Shown one piece after another: positions 36,351-50,200 of a DNA stretch of 64,000 bases. The stretch is from positions 1,518,120 to 1,582,119 of the forward strand of contig NW_027490128.1 in assembly GCF_050948175.1 (NCBI RefSeq), given 5' to 3'. A program made the translations under genes and the position numbers. The DNA is from Xylocopa sonorina (lineage: Eukaryota > Arthropoda > Insecta > Hymenoptera > Apidae). Position 1 is the stretch's first letter. Each line of letters starts with the position of its first letter. The notes under the pieces were generated by a model that searched no databases, was not told the origin of the DNA, and saw only the letters and a program-made list of their open reading frames with translations.

Positions 36351-39300
36351 ATCTTACCATGAAACATAGAAATGAGATGCGATATTGTGTTTTGAGAAGC
36401 TTTAGAACTCTATCGCTACGATACCTAGACATCTGCAGACGCTATTTCCTTTCAAGGAAGTGTCGCATTTACATTCATTTGCAGTGTAGACGAGGAATAC
36501 ATAACACTTAGCAATGAATATTATATCTTATCATGAAACATAGATATGAGATGCTATATCTCGTTTTAAGAAACATTTGAACTCTATTGCTACGATACCT
36601 AGACAACTGGAGACGCTATTTCGTAGCAAGGAAGTGTCCCATTTACAATCATCTGAAGTGTAGACAGGGAATACATGACACTTCTCAAATCATATTATAT
36701 CTTACCATGAAACATAGAGATGAGATGCGATATCGCGTTTTAAGAAGCATTAGAAATCTATTGCTACTATACGTAGACATCTGCAGACGCTATTTCCTAG
36801 GAAGGAAGTGTCGCATTTACATTCTTTTGAAGTGTAGACGAGGAATACGTAACACTTCGCAAATCATATTATATCTTACCATGAACCATAGAAATGGGAT
36901 GCGATATCGCGTTTTAAGAATCATAAGAACTCTATTTCTACGATACGTAGACATCTGCAAACGCTATTTCCTAGCGAGGAAGTGTCGCATTCACATTCCT
37001 TTGAAGTGTAGACGAGGAATACATAATACTTCGCAAATCATATTATATCTAACCATGAAACATAGAAATGAGGTGCGATATCGCGTTTTAAGAAGCATTA
37101 GAAACCTATTGCTACGATACGTAGACATCTGCAAACGCTATTTCTTTGCAAGGAAGTGTTGCATTTACATTCATATGAAGTGTAGACGAGGAATTCATAA
37201 CACTTCGCAAATCATATTATATCTTACCATGAAACATAGAAATAAGATGCGATATTGTGTTCTGAGAAGCATTAGAACTCTATTGCTACGATACGTAGAC
37301 ATCTGAAAATGCTATTTCTTTGCAAGGAAGTGTTGCATTTACATTCATATGAAGTGTAGACGAGGAATTCATAACACTTCGCAAATCATATTATATCTTA
37401 CCATGAAACATAGAAATGTGATGCGATATCGCGTTTTAAGAAGCATTAGAAATCTATTGCTACGATACGTAGACATCTGCAAACGCTATTTCTTTGCAAG
37501 GAAGTGTCGCATTTACATTCATATGAAGTGTAGACGAGGAATACATAACACTTCGCAAATCATATTATATCTTACCATGAAACATAGAAATGAGATGCGA
37601 TATTGTGTTTTGAGAAGCTTTAGAACTCTATCGCTACGATACCTAGACATCTGCAGACGCTATTTCCTTTCAAGGAAGTGTCGCATTTACATTCATTTGC
37701 AGTGTAGACGAGGAATACATAACACTTCGCAAATCATATTATATCTTACCATGAAACATAGAAATGAGATGCGATATTGTGTTTTGAGAAGCATTAGAAC
37801 TCTATCGCTACGATACCTAGACATCTGCAGACGCTATTTCCTTTCAAGGAAGTGTCGCATTTACATTCATTTGCAGTGTAGACGAGGAATACATGACACT
37901 GCGCAAATCATATTATATCTTACCATGAAACATAGAAATGAGATGCGATATCGCGTTTTAAGGATCATAAGAACTCTATTGCTACGATACGTAGACATCT
38001 GCAAACGCTATTTCCTTGCTAGGAAGTGTCGCATTTACATTCATTTGAAGTGTAGACGAGGAATACATAACACTTCGCAAATCATATTATATCTTACCAT
38101 GAAACATAGAAATGAGATGCGATATCGCGTTTTAAGAAGCACTAGAAATCTATTGCTACGATACGTAGACATCTGCAAACGCTATTTCCTTGCAAGGAAG
38201 TGTCGCATTTACATTCATTTGAATCGTAGACGAGGAATGCATAACACTTCGCAATGAATATTATATCTTATCATGAACTATAGATATGAGATGCAATATC
38301 TCGTTTTAAGAAGCATTAGAACTCTATTGCTACAATACCTAGACATCTGCAGACGCTATTTCCTTTCAAGGAAGTGTCGCATTTACATTCATTTGAAGTG
38401 TAGACGAGGAGTAGATAACACTTCGCAAATCATATTATATCTTACCTTGAAACATTGAAATGAGATGCGATATCGCGTTTTAAGAAGCATTAGAAATCTA
38501 TTGCTACGATACGAAGACATCTGCAAACGCTACTTCCTAACGAGGAAGTGTCGCATTCACATTCATTTGAAGTGTAGACGAGGAATACATAACACTTCGC
38601 AAATCATATTATATCTTACCATGAAACATAGAAATGAGATGCGATATCGCGTTTTAAGAATCATAAGAACTCTATTGCTACGATACGTAGACATCTGCAA
38701 ATGCTATTTCCTTGCAAGGAAGTGTCGCATTTATATTCATTTGAATCGTAGACGAGGAATGCATAACACTTCGCAATGAATATTATATCTTATCATGAAA
38801 CATAGATATGAGGTGCTATATCTCGTGTTTAAGAAGCATTTTAACTCTATTGCTACGATACCTAGACATCTGCAGACGCTATTTCCTAGCAAGGAAGTGC
38901 CGCATTTACATTCATTTGAAGTGTAGACGAGGAATACATGACACTTCGCAAATCATATTATATCTTACCATGAAACACAGAAATGAGATACGATATCGCG
39001 TTTTAAGAATCATAAGAACTCTATTGCTACGATACGTAGAAATCTGCAAACGCTATTTCCTTGCAAGGAAGTGTCGCATTTACTTTCATTTGAAGTGTAG
39101 ACGAGGAATGCATAACACTTCGCAATGAATATTATATCTTATCATTAAACATAGATATGAGGTGCTATATCTCGTTTTAAGAAGCATTTGAACTCTATTG
39201 CTATGATACCTAGACATCTGCAGACGCTATTTCCTAGCAAGGAAGTGCAGCATTTACATTCATTTGAAGTGTTGACGAGGAATACATGACACTTCGCAAA

Positions 39301-42300
39301 TCAAATTATATCATACCATTAAACATAGAAATGAGATGCGATATCGCGTTTTAAGAAGCATCAGAAATCTATTGCTACGATATGTAGACATCAGCAAACG
39401 CTACTTTCTTGCTAGGGAGTGTCGCATTTACATTCATTTGAATCGTAGACGAGGAAAGCATAACACTTCGCAATGAATATTATATCTTACCATGAATCAT
39501 AGAAATGAGATGCAGTATCGCGTTTTAAGAAGCATTAGAAATCTATTGCTACTATACGTAGACATCTGCAAACGCTATTTCCTAGCGAGGAAGTGTCGCA
39601 TTCACATTAATTTGAAGTGTAGACGAGGAATACATAACACTTCGCAAATCATATTATATCTTACCATAAAACATAGAAATGAGATGCGATATGGCGTTTT
39701 AAGAAGCACTAGAAATCTATTGCTACGATACGTAGAAATCTGCAAACGCTATTTCCTTGCAAGGAAGTGTCGCATTTACTTTCATTTGAAGTGTAGACGA
39801 GGAATACATGACACTTCGCAAATCATATTATATCTTACTATGAAACATAGAAATGAGATGCGATATCGCGTTTTTAGAAACATTAGAAATCTATTGCTAC
39901 GATACGAAGACATCTGCAAACGCTATTTCCTTGCTAGGAAGTGTCGCATTTGCATTCATTTGAAGTGTAGATGAGGAATACATAACACTTCGCAAATCAT
40001 TTTATATCTTACCATGAAACATAGAAATGAGATGCGATATCGCGTCTAGAGAATCATAAGAACTCTATCGCTACGATACGTAGACATCTGCAGACGCTAT
40101 TTCCTTGCAAGGAAGTGTCGCATTTACATTCATTTGACTCGTAGACGAGGAATGCATAACACTTAGCAATGAATATTATATCTTATCATGAAACATAGAT
40201 ATGAGATGCTATATCTCGTTTTAAGAAACATTTGAACTCTATTGCTACGATACCTAGACAACTGGAGACGCTATTTCGTAGCAAGGAAGTGTCCCATTTA
40301 CAATCATCTGAAGTGTAGACAGGGAATACATGACACTTCTCAAATCATATTATATCTTACCATGAAACATAGAGATGAGATGCGATATCGCGTTTTAAGA
40401 AGCATTAGAAATCTATTGCTACTATACGTAGACATCTGCAGACGCTATTTCCTAGGAAGGAAGTGTCGCATTTACATTCATTTGAAGTGTAGACGAGGAA
40501 TACATAACACTTCGCAAATCATATTATATCTTACCATGAACCATAGAAATGGGATGCGATATCGCGTTTTAAGAATCACAAGAACTCTATTTCTACGATA
40601 CGTAGACATCTGCAAACGCTATTTCCTTGCGAGGAAGTGTCGCATTCACATTCCTTTGAAGTGTAGACGAAGAATACATAATACTTCGCAAATCATATTA
40701 TATCTTACCATGAAACATAGAAATGAGGTGCGATATCGCGTTTTAAGAAGCATTAGAAACCTATCGCTACGATATGTAGACATCTGCAAACGCTATTTCT
40801 TTGCAAGGAAGTGTTGCATTTACATTCATATGAAGTGTAGACGAGGAATTCATAACACTTCGCAAATCATATTATATCTTACCATGAAACATAGAAATAA
40901 GATGCGATATTGTGTTCTGAGAAGCACTAGAACTCTATTGCTACGATACGTAGACATCTGCAAATGCTATTTCCTTGCAAGGAAGTGTCGCATTTACATT
41001 CATTTGAATCGTAGACGAGGAATGCATAACACTTCGCAATGAATATTATATCTTATCGTGAAACATAGATATGAGGTGCTATATCTCGTTTTAAGAAGCA
41101 TTTTAACTCTATTGCTACGATACCTAGACATCTGCAGACGCTATTTCCTAGCAAGGAAGTGCCGCATTTACATTCATTTGAAGTGTAGACGAGGAATACA
41201 TGACACTTCGCAAATCATATTATATCTTACCATGAGACACAGAAATGAGATACGATATCGCGTTTTAAGAATCATAAGAACTCTATTGCTACGATACGTA
41301 GAAATCTGCAAACGCTATTTCCTTGCAAGGAAGTGTCGCATTTACTTTCATTTGAAGTGTAGACGAGGAATGCATAACACTTCGCAATGAATATTATATC
41401 TTATCATTAAACATAGATATGAGGTGCTATATCTCGTTTTAAGAAGCATTTGAACTCTATTGCTATGATACCTAGACATCTGCAGACGCTATTTCCTAGC
41501 AAGGAAGTGCAGCATTTACATTCATTTGAAGTGTTGACGAGGAATACCTGACACTTCGCAAATCAAATTATATCATACCATTAAACATAGAAATGAGATG
41601 CGATATTGCGCTTTAAGAAGCATCAGAAATCTATTGCTATGATACGTAGACATCAGAAAACGCTATTTTCTTGCTAGGGAGTGTCGCATTTACATTCATT
41701 TGAATCGTAGACGAGGAAAGCATAACACTTCGCAATGAATATTATATCTTACCATGAATCATAGAAATGAGATGCAGTATCGCGTTTTAAGAAGCATTAG
41801 AAATATATTGCTACTATACGTAGACATCTGCAAACGCTATTTCCTAGCGAGGAAGTGTCGCATTCACATCAATTTGAAGTGTAGACGAGGAATACATAGC
41901 ACTTCGCAAATCATATTATATCTTACCATGAAACATAGAAATGAGATGCGATATGGCGTTTTAAGAAGCACTAGAAATCTATTGCTACGATACGTAGACA
42001 TCTGCAAACGCTATTTCCTTGCAAGGAAGTGTCGCATTTACATTCATTTGTATCGTAGACGAGGAATGCATAACACTTCGCAATGAATATTATATCTTAT
42101 CATGAACTATAGATATGAGATGCAATATCTCGTTTTAAGAAGCATTTGAACTCTATTGCTACAATACCTAGACATCTGCAGAAGCTATTTCCTTTCAAGG
42201 AAGTGTCGCATTTACATTCATTTGAAGTGTAGACGAGGAGTAGATAACACTTCGCAAATCATATTATATCTTACCATGAAACATAGAAATGAGATGCGAT

Positions 42301-42539
42301 ATCGCGTTTTAAGAGGCATTAGAAATCTATTGCTACGATACGAAGACATCTGCAAACGCTATTTCCTAACGAGGAAGTGTCGCAATCACATTCATTTGAA
42401 GTGTAGACGAGGAATACATAACACTTCGCAAATCATATTATATCTTACCATGAAACATAGAAATGAGATGCGATATCGCGTTTTAAGAATCACAAGAACT
42501 CTATTGCTACGATACGTAGACATCTGCAAACGCTATTTC

Positions 42540-44270
42540 CTTGCAACGAAGTGTCGCATTTACATACTTCTGAAGAGAATACGAGGTATACATAACACTT
42601 TACAATGAATATTATATCCTACCATGCAACATAGAAATGAGATGCGCTATCGCGTCTTAAGAAGAATAAGAACTTTATCTCTACGGTACGTAAACATCTG
42701 CAAACGCTATTTCCTTGCAAGGAAGTGTCGCATTTACATTCATTTGAATCGTAGACGAGGAATGCATAACACTTCGCAAATCATATTATATCTTACCATG
42801 AAACATAGTAATGCGATGCGATATGGCGTTTTAAGAAGCATTAGACATATATTTCTACGACACGTAAACATCTGCAAACGCTATTTCCTAGCAAGGAAGT
42901 GTCGCATTTACTTTCATTTGAAGTGTAGACGAGGAATACATGACACTTCGCAAATCATATTATATCTTACTATGAAACATAGAAATGAGATGCGATATCG
43001 CGTTTTAAGAAGCATTAGAACTCTATTGCTACGAAACGTAGACATCTGCAAACGCTATTTCCTAGCAAGGAAGTGTCGCATTTACATTCATTTGAAGTGT
43101 AGGCGAGGAATACATAACACTTCGCCAAACATATTATATCTTACCATGAAACATAGAAATGAGGTACGATATCACGTTTTAAGAAGCATTAGAACTCTAT
43201 CCCTACGATACGTAGACATCTGCAAACGCTATATCCTTGCAAGGAAGTGTCGCATTTACATTAATTTGAAGTGTAGACGAGGAATACAAAACACTTCGCA
43301 AATCATATTATATCTTACCATGAAACATAGAAATGAGATGCGATATCGCGTTTTAAGAAGCATTAGAACACTATTGCCACGATACCTAGACATCTGCAGA
43401 CGCTATTTCCTAGCAAGGAAGTGTCGCATTTACATTCATTTGAAGTGAAGACGAGGAATGCATGATACTTCGCAAATCATATTATATCTTACCATGAAGC
43501 ATAGAAATGAGATGCGATATCGCGCTTTAAGAATCATTAGAACTCTATCCCTACGATACGTAAACATCTGCGAACGCTATTTCCTAGCAAGGAAGTGTCG
43601 CACTTACATTCATTTGAATCGTGGACGAGGAATGCATATCACTTCGCAATGAATATTATATCTTATCATGCAACATAGTAATGAGATGCGATATCGCGTT
43701 TTAAGAAGCATTAGAAATCTATTGCTACGATACGTAGACATCTGCAAACGCCATTTCCTAGCGAGGAAGTGTCGCATTCACATTCATTTGAAGAGTAGAC
43801 GAGGAATACATAACACTTCGCAAATCATATTATATCTTACCATGAAACATAGAAATGAGATGCGATATCGCGTTTTAAGAAGCACAAGAACTCTATTGCT
43901 ACGATACGTAGACATCTGCAAACGCTATTTCCTTGCAACGAAGTGTCGCATTTACATACTTCTGAAGAGAATACGAGGTATACATAACACTTTACAATGA
44001 ATATTATATCCTACCATGCAACATAGAAATGAGATGCGCTATCGCGTCTTAAGAAGAATAAGAACTTTATCTCTACGGTACGTAAACATCTGCAAACGCT
44101 ATTTCCTTGCAAGGAAGTGTCGCATTTACATTCATTTGAATCGTAGACGAGGAATGCATAACACTTCGCAAATCATATTATATCTTACCATGAAACATAG
44201 TAATGCGATGCGATATGGCGTTTTAAGAAGCATTAGACATATATTTCTACGATACGTAGACATCTGCAAA
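42540..44270 (+). repeat. 8-monomer spaced duplication (1,392 bp)
   Basis: A distinctive diverged pair of monomers at about 42486-42870 recurs at about 43878-44262, offset 1,392 (8 x 174). Markers are CTTGCAACGAAGTG, ACTTCTGAAGAGAATACGAG, CACTTTACAATG and CATAGTAATGCGATGCG. A further relative is at about 56875-57260. Confidence 0.75.
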
Positions 44271-45638
44271 CGCTATTTCCTAGCAAGGAAGTGTCGCATT
44301 TACTTTCATTTGAAGTGTAGACGAGGAATACATGACACTTCGCAAATCATATTATATCTTACTATGAAACATAGAAATGAGATGCGATATCGCGTTTTTA
44401 GAAACATTAGAAATCTATTGCTACGATACGAAGACATCTGCAAACGCTATTTCCTTGCTAGGAAGTGTCGCATTTACATTCATTTGAAGTGTAGACGAGG
44501 AATACATAACACTTCGCAAATCATATTATATCTTACCATGAAACATAGAAATGAGATGCGATATCGCGTCTTGAGAATCATAAGAACTCTATCGCTACGA
44601 TACGTAGACATCTGCAGACGCTATTTCCTTGCAAGGAAGTTTCGCATTTACATTCATTTGACTCGTAGACGAGGAATGCATAACACTTCGCAATGAATAT
44701 TATATCTTATCATGAAACATAGATATGAGATGCTATATCTCGTTTTAAGAAACATTTGAACTCTATTGCTACGATACCTAGAAAACTGGAGACGCTATTT
44801 CCTAGCAAGGAACTGTCCCATTTACAATCATCTGAAGTGTAGACAGGGAATACATGACACTTCGCAAATCATATTATATCTTACCATGAAACATAGAGAT
44901 GAGATGCGATATCGCGTTTTAAGAAGCATTAGAAATCTATTGCTACTATACGTAGACATCTGCAGACGCTATTTCCAAGGAAGGAAGTGTCGCATTTACA
45001 TTCATTTGAAGTGTAGACGAGGAATACATAACACTTCGCAATGAATATTATATCTTATCATGAAACATAGATATGAGATGCAATATCGCTTTTTAAGAAG
45101 GATTTGAACTAAATTGCTACGATACCTAGACATCTGCAGACGCTATTTCCTAGCGAGGAAGTGTCGCATTCACATTCCTTTGAAGTGTAGACGAGGAATA
45201 CATAACACTTCGCAAATCATGTTATATCTTACCATGAAACATAGAAATGAGATGCGATATCGCGTTTTAAGAATCATAAGATCTCTATTGCTACGATACG
45301 TAGATATCTGCAAACGCTATTTCCATGCTAGGAAGTGTCGCATTTACTTTCATTTGAAGTGTAGACGAGGAATACGTTACACTTCGCAAATCATATTATA
45401 TCTTACTATGAAACATAGAAATGAGATGCGATATGGCGTTTTTAGAAACATTAGAAATCTATTGCTACGATACGAAGACATCTGCAAACGCTATTTCCTT
45501 GCTAGGAAGTGTCGGATTTACATTCATTTGAAGTGTAGACAAGGAATACATAACACTTCGCAATGAATATTATATCTTATCATGAAACATAGATATGAGA
45601 TGCAATATCGCTTTTTAAGAAGGAATTGAACTAAATTG

Positions 45639-45642
45639 CTAC
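45639..45642 (+). repeat. Target site duplication CTAC, left (element 2)
   Basis: CTAC precedes the TGTCACG end of the LTR and matches 54635-54638. Joined flanks read AATTGCTACGATACCTAG, ordinary satellite. Confidence 0.9.
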
Positions 45643-47233
45643 TGTCACGTCTCGGGTCGCGGAAAACTAACCGTTGGCCGGAGCGACACGCAGCCTCGAA
45701 CGGTTTCGGCTCGCACAATTGCGTCGAAGACCGGGTTCTTTTTGACTCGCGGAACACGGGTCGAGGAAGCCACGGACGCGGATAAGAAAATATTCGCTTA
45801 CCTTTGAATTCTTGATTGTTGCTAATGTTTAATACCCTTCTTCCAGGTATCGTCGTCGGCGCGGATCGTCCTGGGGTATGGAACCAGCGTACGGACTGCG
45901 AGGCGGAATCGTCAGCGGAACGAGTACCCAGGTAGGCTGCTCTCGAGTGCGGATCGGCGATGGATGCGGCGATGCTGGACGGCTGTGCGGCCGGTGTGCA
46001 GCGGAAGGAGAGACGGTGCAGAGATGTATGTACGAGGTGACTGTTGCACCAATGTATTCGCGCACCAATGAACGTATGAAGTTTTTCCTTCCCGCGCGAC
46101 GAGTTCGTTTGTGTGTACCGGAACGAGGCATTCGAGTCGGATTCCAAATGTCCAGATACGGGTCCACTAAGCGGCGGTCCGCTCTAGTTTACCGGTCCAG
46201 AAATATGGAAAATCGACAGAGATCCTTGCTTTAGTCTCGCTGTGGGTCGATACAGCTAAGCGGCGGTCCGCTCTAACTGGTCGGTTACCAAGTTTGACTA
46301 AAGGTCAGAGCGAATGATCACGAAGGCGCGAGAACTCGTGAAAAACTTCGGAATAAATGGATTTATAACGATAATAAAAGAAAGGAATGTTTCGAATAAC
46401 GAGAATTGTAAGTACTGGTAAAAATAAAGTATATTCTAAAATAAAACTAAGCTTACACTGTTACTTCCCTATGCTAAAGATGACTAAGTTCTAGAATTCG
46501 ATGATTTAGAATATAATTAGAGTTAGAGTTTGGATTTTAAGTTGAATTTGAGTTTGAGTTGGAATAGTAGAATTAGAGTTTGGATTAGTGATTCGAATTG
46601 AGAGAGGTCCGCTCGCTTGGAGCGGATGGCTCGAACTGACTCTCAACTCGCGAGCACGCGACCTCCTCGGATCGCGAGGCGCGAGAGTCGCGGGGCGCCA
46701 GAGTGGGGTGGACGCTCGGCCCGCGGAGTGGGATGGACGGTCGAGGTGGGGCGCGCGCGTTCAGCGTGAGTCACGCGCGTCGGGCGCTCGCTTGCGCGCT
46801 TTGCTTATCCTCTATTTCTATTAAATACGTTTTAAAATTAGAATTACACACGCGATGTCTTATGCTAACTTGTGTGTGTTGTGTCGTGTATGTACATAGA
46901 GTGTAGTGTTTTTAGAGACTAGGACTTGCTTAATCTTAATTATAACAATATGTGAAGTACGCATATGGGTGCGTAACGGCGGACGACTCTTCGTAATATG
47001 TGGAATGATCCTCGTACGGAGGCTGTGGCTCGCTCGTGCTCCAGGTGTTTGACGGGTACGCGTCGTGACGCGTTGATGTGGTCCAACTCCTGGGTGCGAG
47101 GGTGGCTGCCTTAGCTCGGCGATCATTCTGTGTTACCGTGCGTTCGTGTTCTCGTCTCTGCAATGGCGGCAGGCGGTGCGTGTGGCTCTGCCGGGGGGTG
47201 TGGGAGGTGCCGTGAGGCTCGGCGGACGTTACA
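45643..47233 (-). repeat. 3' LTR of element 2 (1,591 bp)
   Basis: Lies downstream of pol on the - strand. It encodes the last 98 residues of pol (46936-47233). Same length as the partner at 53044-54634, with the one mismatch I found at 47098. Confidence 0.95.
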
Positions 47234-50200
47234 CCTCCCCCCTTGGAAAAGGAATCTTGGCGATGCCAAGATCTCCTGTCTGAGAGTTGCGTGGATGATG
47301 ACGAGTCGAACGTGGTGATTCTGCCGGTTGGCGGCTTGCCCTCGGAGATGTCCTCGCCGGATGAACTGCGGCGGGCTCGTTTCGTAGTTACGGAGTGACC
47401 TGGGTTGATTGACCTGGCACTTGAGGCACTAATTCCACTATTATTATCGTCTTTAGGATTCGTCGCACTCACTTTTGATTCTATCGTACTTTTCACTGTC
47501 TTTTCAGTCTTTGGTTCTCTCGTTTCAACCATACTCATTCTTTTACATAGCTTTAGTTTATTCGCGTGTACAATTTTGTAGCGGCCCTTAATTGATATTT
47601 TTACATTGTTATCGTTCAGGACTTCGACGATTCGGTATGGGTCTACGTATTGGGAGTGAAATTTATGCTTACTTGGCTCTCTAAGCAAAAAGACCCATTG
47701 ACCTTTTTCGAATTTCTGAACGTTTAGTTTCTTATCGTAGTAAAATTTCGCTTTTCGCTTCGCGTTGTCGAGATTTTCCCTAGCTATCTTTTGTGACGTT
47801 GTTATTTTCTCGTTTAAGTGTATCAGGTAATCAGAATATGTTTCATTTTCTGTATTATCTGGGAACGGAGTATCGGACGGTGCTCTGGCTATTCGCCCGA
47901 AGACTAGCTCATGCGGAGTGTACAATGTTCCTTCGTGAACGCTAGTGTTGTAGGAAAACATGGCGTACGGGAGCCACTTTTCCCAGTCGTCGATGTCGCT
48001 GATAAAATGTTTAAGATATTCGGCTAAAACGTGGTGCGAACGTTCGACCGATCCATTCGTCTGTGGGTGAAAGGCTGTTGATTTGTACTGCTTGATTCTA
48101 AACTTTATCGCGATTGTTTTAATTAGGCTATTAATAAAATTAGCACCTTGGTCTGTCAGAATACCCTTGGGGCATCCGAATTTGCAAATAAAACCTGTTA
48201 TCAATGCTTCGGCGATATCTACGGCTGTTGTGTGTTTTAATGGAATGGCTACGGAATATTTAGTGAGAAGGTCTTGTATGGTCAGGATGTTGGTGAAACC
48301 GTCAGGAGTCGTTGGGAGAGGACCCATAACGTCCATAGAAATTTTATCGAACGCGCATCCCGGTGTGTCGGTTAATGTCAATGGTTGTCTAGTTTTTACG
48401 CGTACTAATTTTTCTGATTGGCAACTTCTGCATTTTCCGATATAGTCCTGAATTTGATGTTTCATGTTTGGCCAATAATATCTCTCCCTAATTCGCGAGT
48501 ACGTTTTGTTCACGCCCTTGTGCCCTCCTGTCGGAGTGTCGTGACATTCTTGTATGATTTTTAGTCTTTTATCTTCCGGAGGAATATGAATTAACCCTTG
48601 GCATACGGTTATTTGTACCGGGGTTTCGTAGAATAAATCCTGCAATGCGCGTTGGATTTGTGCCCATCGTATAGTGTCTAAGGTAACTTGCGCGATACTG
48701 AGTGTTTTCAATTGTAGTTCGTTGACTACGTCGTATAAAGATCTTAAGGATTCGATGACCATGTTGTAATCAATGGCTCTAGATTCGTGTTCGATAATGG
48801 GTAATTGAATTTGGTGATATTGATCTATTTTAGTGACTCGAGCCCTGGTTAAGGTTATATCGTTTTTATTGAAGAAAAATTTTCCCGCTTTTTGAATTTC
48901 GCATGCTCCCGCGTCGTACGGTTGTCCCGATTGTGTTATAAATATAACAATGTTATCGCGCCTAGTCGCGATCGTGTCCCTTGTAAATTTGAAGAGGGGC
49001 TCGTATCTAACGTGTTCCCCTGGTCTCGGTTCGTAAATTTCTGCGTTACCGGCTGTCGTTCGTGGCGTCGGTATGGCAGGAAGATTTCGAGGGAGTGTAT
49101 CGGGTGTTGGTTGGTTATCATCGGAAACTGGCGACGGTGGAGGCGGAGGTGGAGCTTTGGTCCTTTTTACTTTAGGTGGAAGAGGCGAAGGATCGAAAAT
49201 ATCTTCGTCGGAGGATGAAGGTTGCGTAATAGGTAGAACTTTCACAGGATTCCTTGATAGAGCATCCGCATTGGAGTTTGATTTGCCTGCTTTGTATACC
49301 ATATCGTAGTCGTATTCAGCAAGTTTTAACCTCCATCGCACGAGGCGACTGGACGGATCTTTAACCGAATTCATCCAGACGAGTGGACGATGGTCGGTGA
49401 CGAGCGTGAATCGGTTTCCGTAAATGTACGGTCGAAAATGATGCACGGCGTAAACGATGGCTAGGCACTCCTTCTCTATGGTGGAATAATTCCTTTCGGC
49501 GGAATTTAATAATCTTGACGTGTAGGCTATTGGCAAATCGCGACCTATACGCCCCTGACTAATTACAGCACCTATTGCATCCGCTGATGCGTCTGTGGTT
49601 ATGATGAATGGCTCTTTAAAATTCGGAAATTGAAGTATCGGCGCCTCGCATAGCGCGTCGCGTAATTTTACGAAGGCGTTTTCTTGTTCGTTTCGCCAAA
49701 CGAACTGCGCGTCCTTCTTTAACAAATTAGTGAGTGGCTTTGTTATATTCGAGAAATTTGAAATAAATCTTCTATAATAACCAGCGAGACCTAGAAACTG
49801 TTTAATTTGTTTTTGATTGCTAGGCCTGGGAAAGTCTCGTACTGCGCTTACTTTCGAGGGATCGGGTTTCACTCCGTCCTCGCCGATAATGTGCCCGAGG
49901 TAACTGACTTCCCGTCGGAGAAATTCACACTTATCTGGTTGGAGGACCAGATTAGCCTCTCTTAAGCGTTGCGTCAATTTCTCGTATTTATTTTCGTGCT
50001 CTTGGAGCGAACTAGCGTAAACGACTATGTCGTCCAAATATACGAAGAGCTCATTTCCTTGGAGTCCCGCAAGCACATTATCCATTAATCTTTGGAAGGT
50101 AGCCGGCGCGTTCTTCAACCCGAAAGGCATGCGTGTAAATTCAAAGTGGCCGTGAGGAGTTGAGAAAGCTGTCTTATGCGCGTCAGCGGGTTCCATCGGG

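Larger units (their letters stand above)
29728..45642 (+). repeat. Satellite array block 3 (174-bp monomer)
   Basis: The array continues in the same orientation. It contains a 45-monomer duplication: about 27137-31290 matches about 36587-39128 at offset 7,837 once the solo LTR is removed. It also contains a 14-monomer duplication: about 30780-32950 matches 33222-35390 at offset 2,442. The longest open frame of the array (37349-38257, 302 codons) simply spans several class A monomers. The 42.5-45.6 kb part is more diverged, for example TACATACTTCTGAAGAGAATAC at 42562 with its copy at 43954. No gene is visible. Confidence 0.97.
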
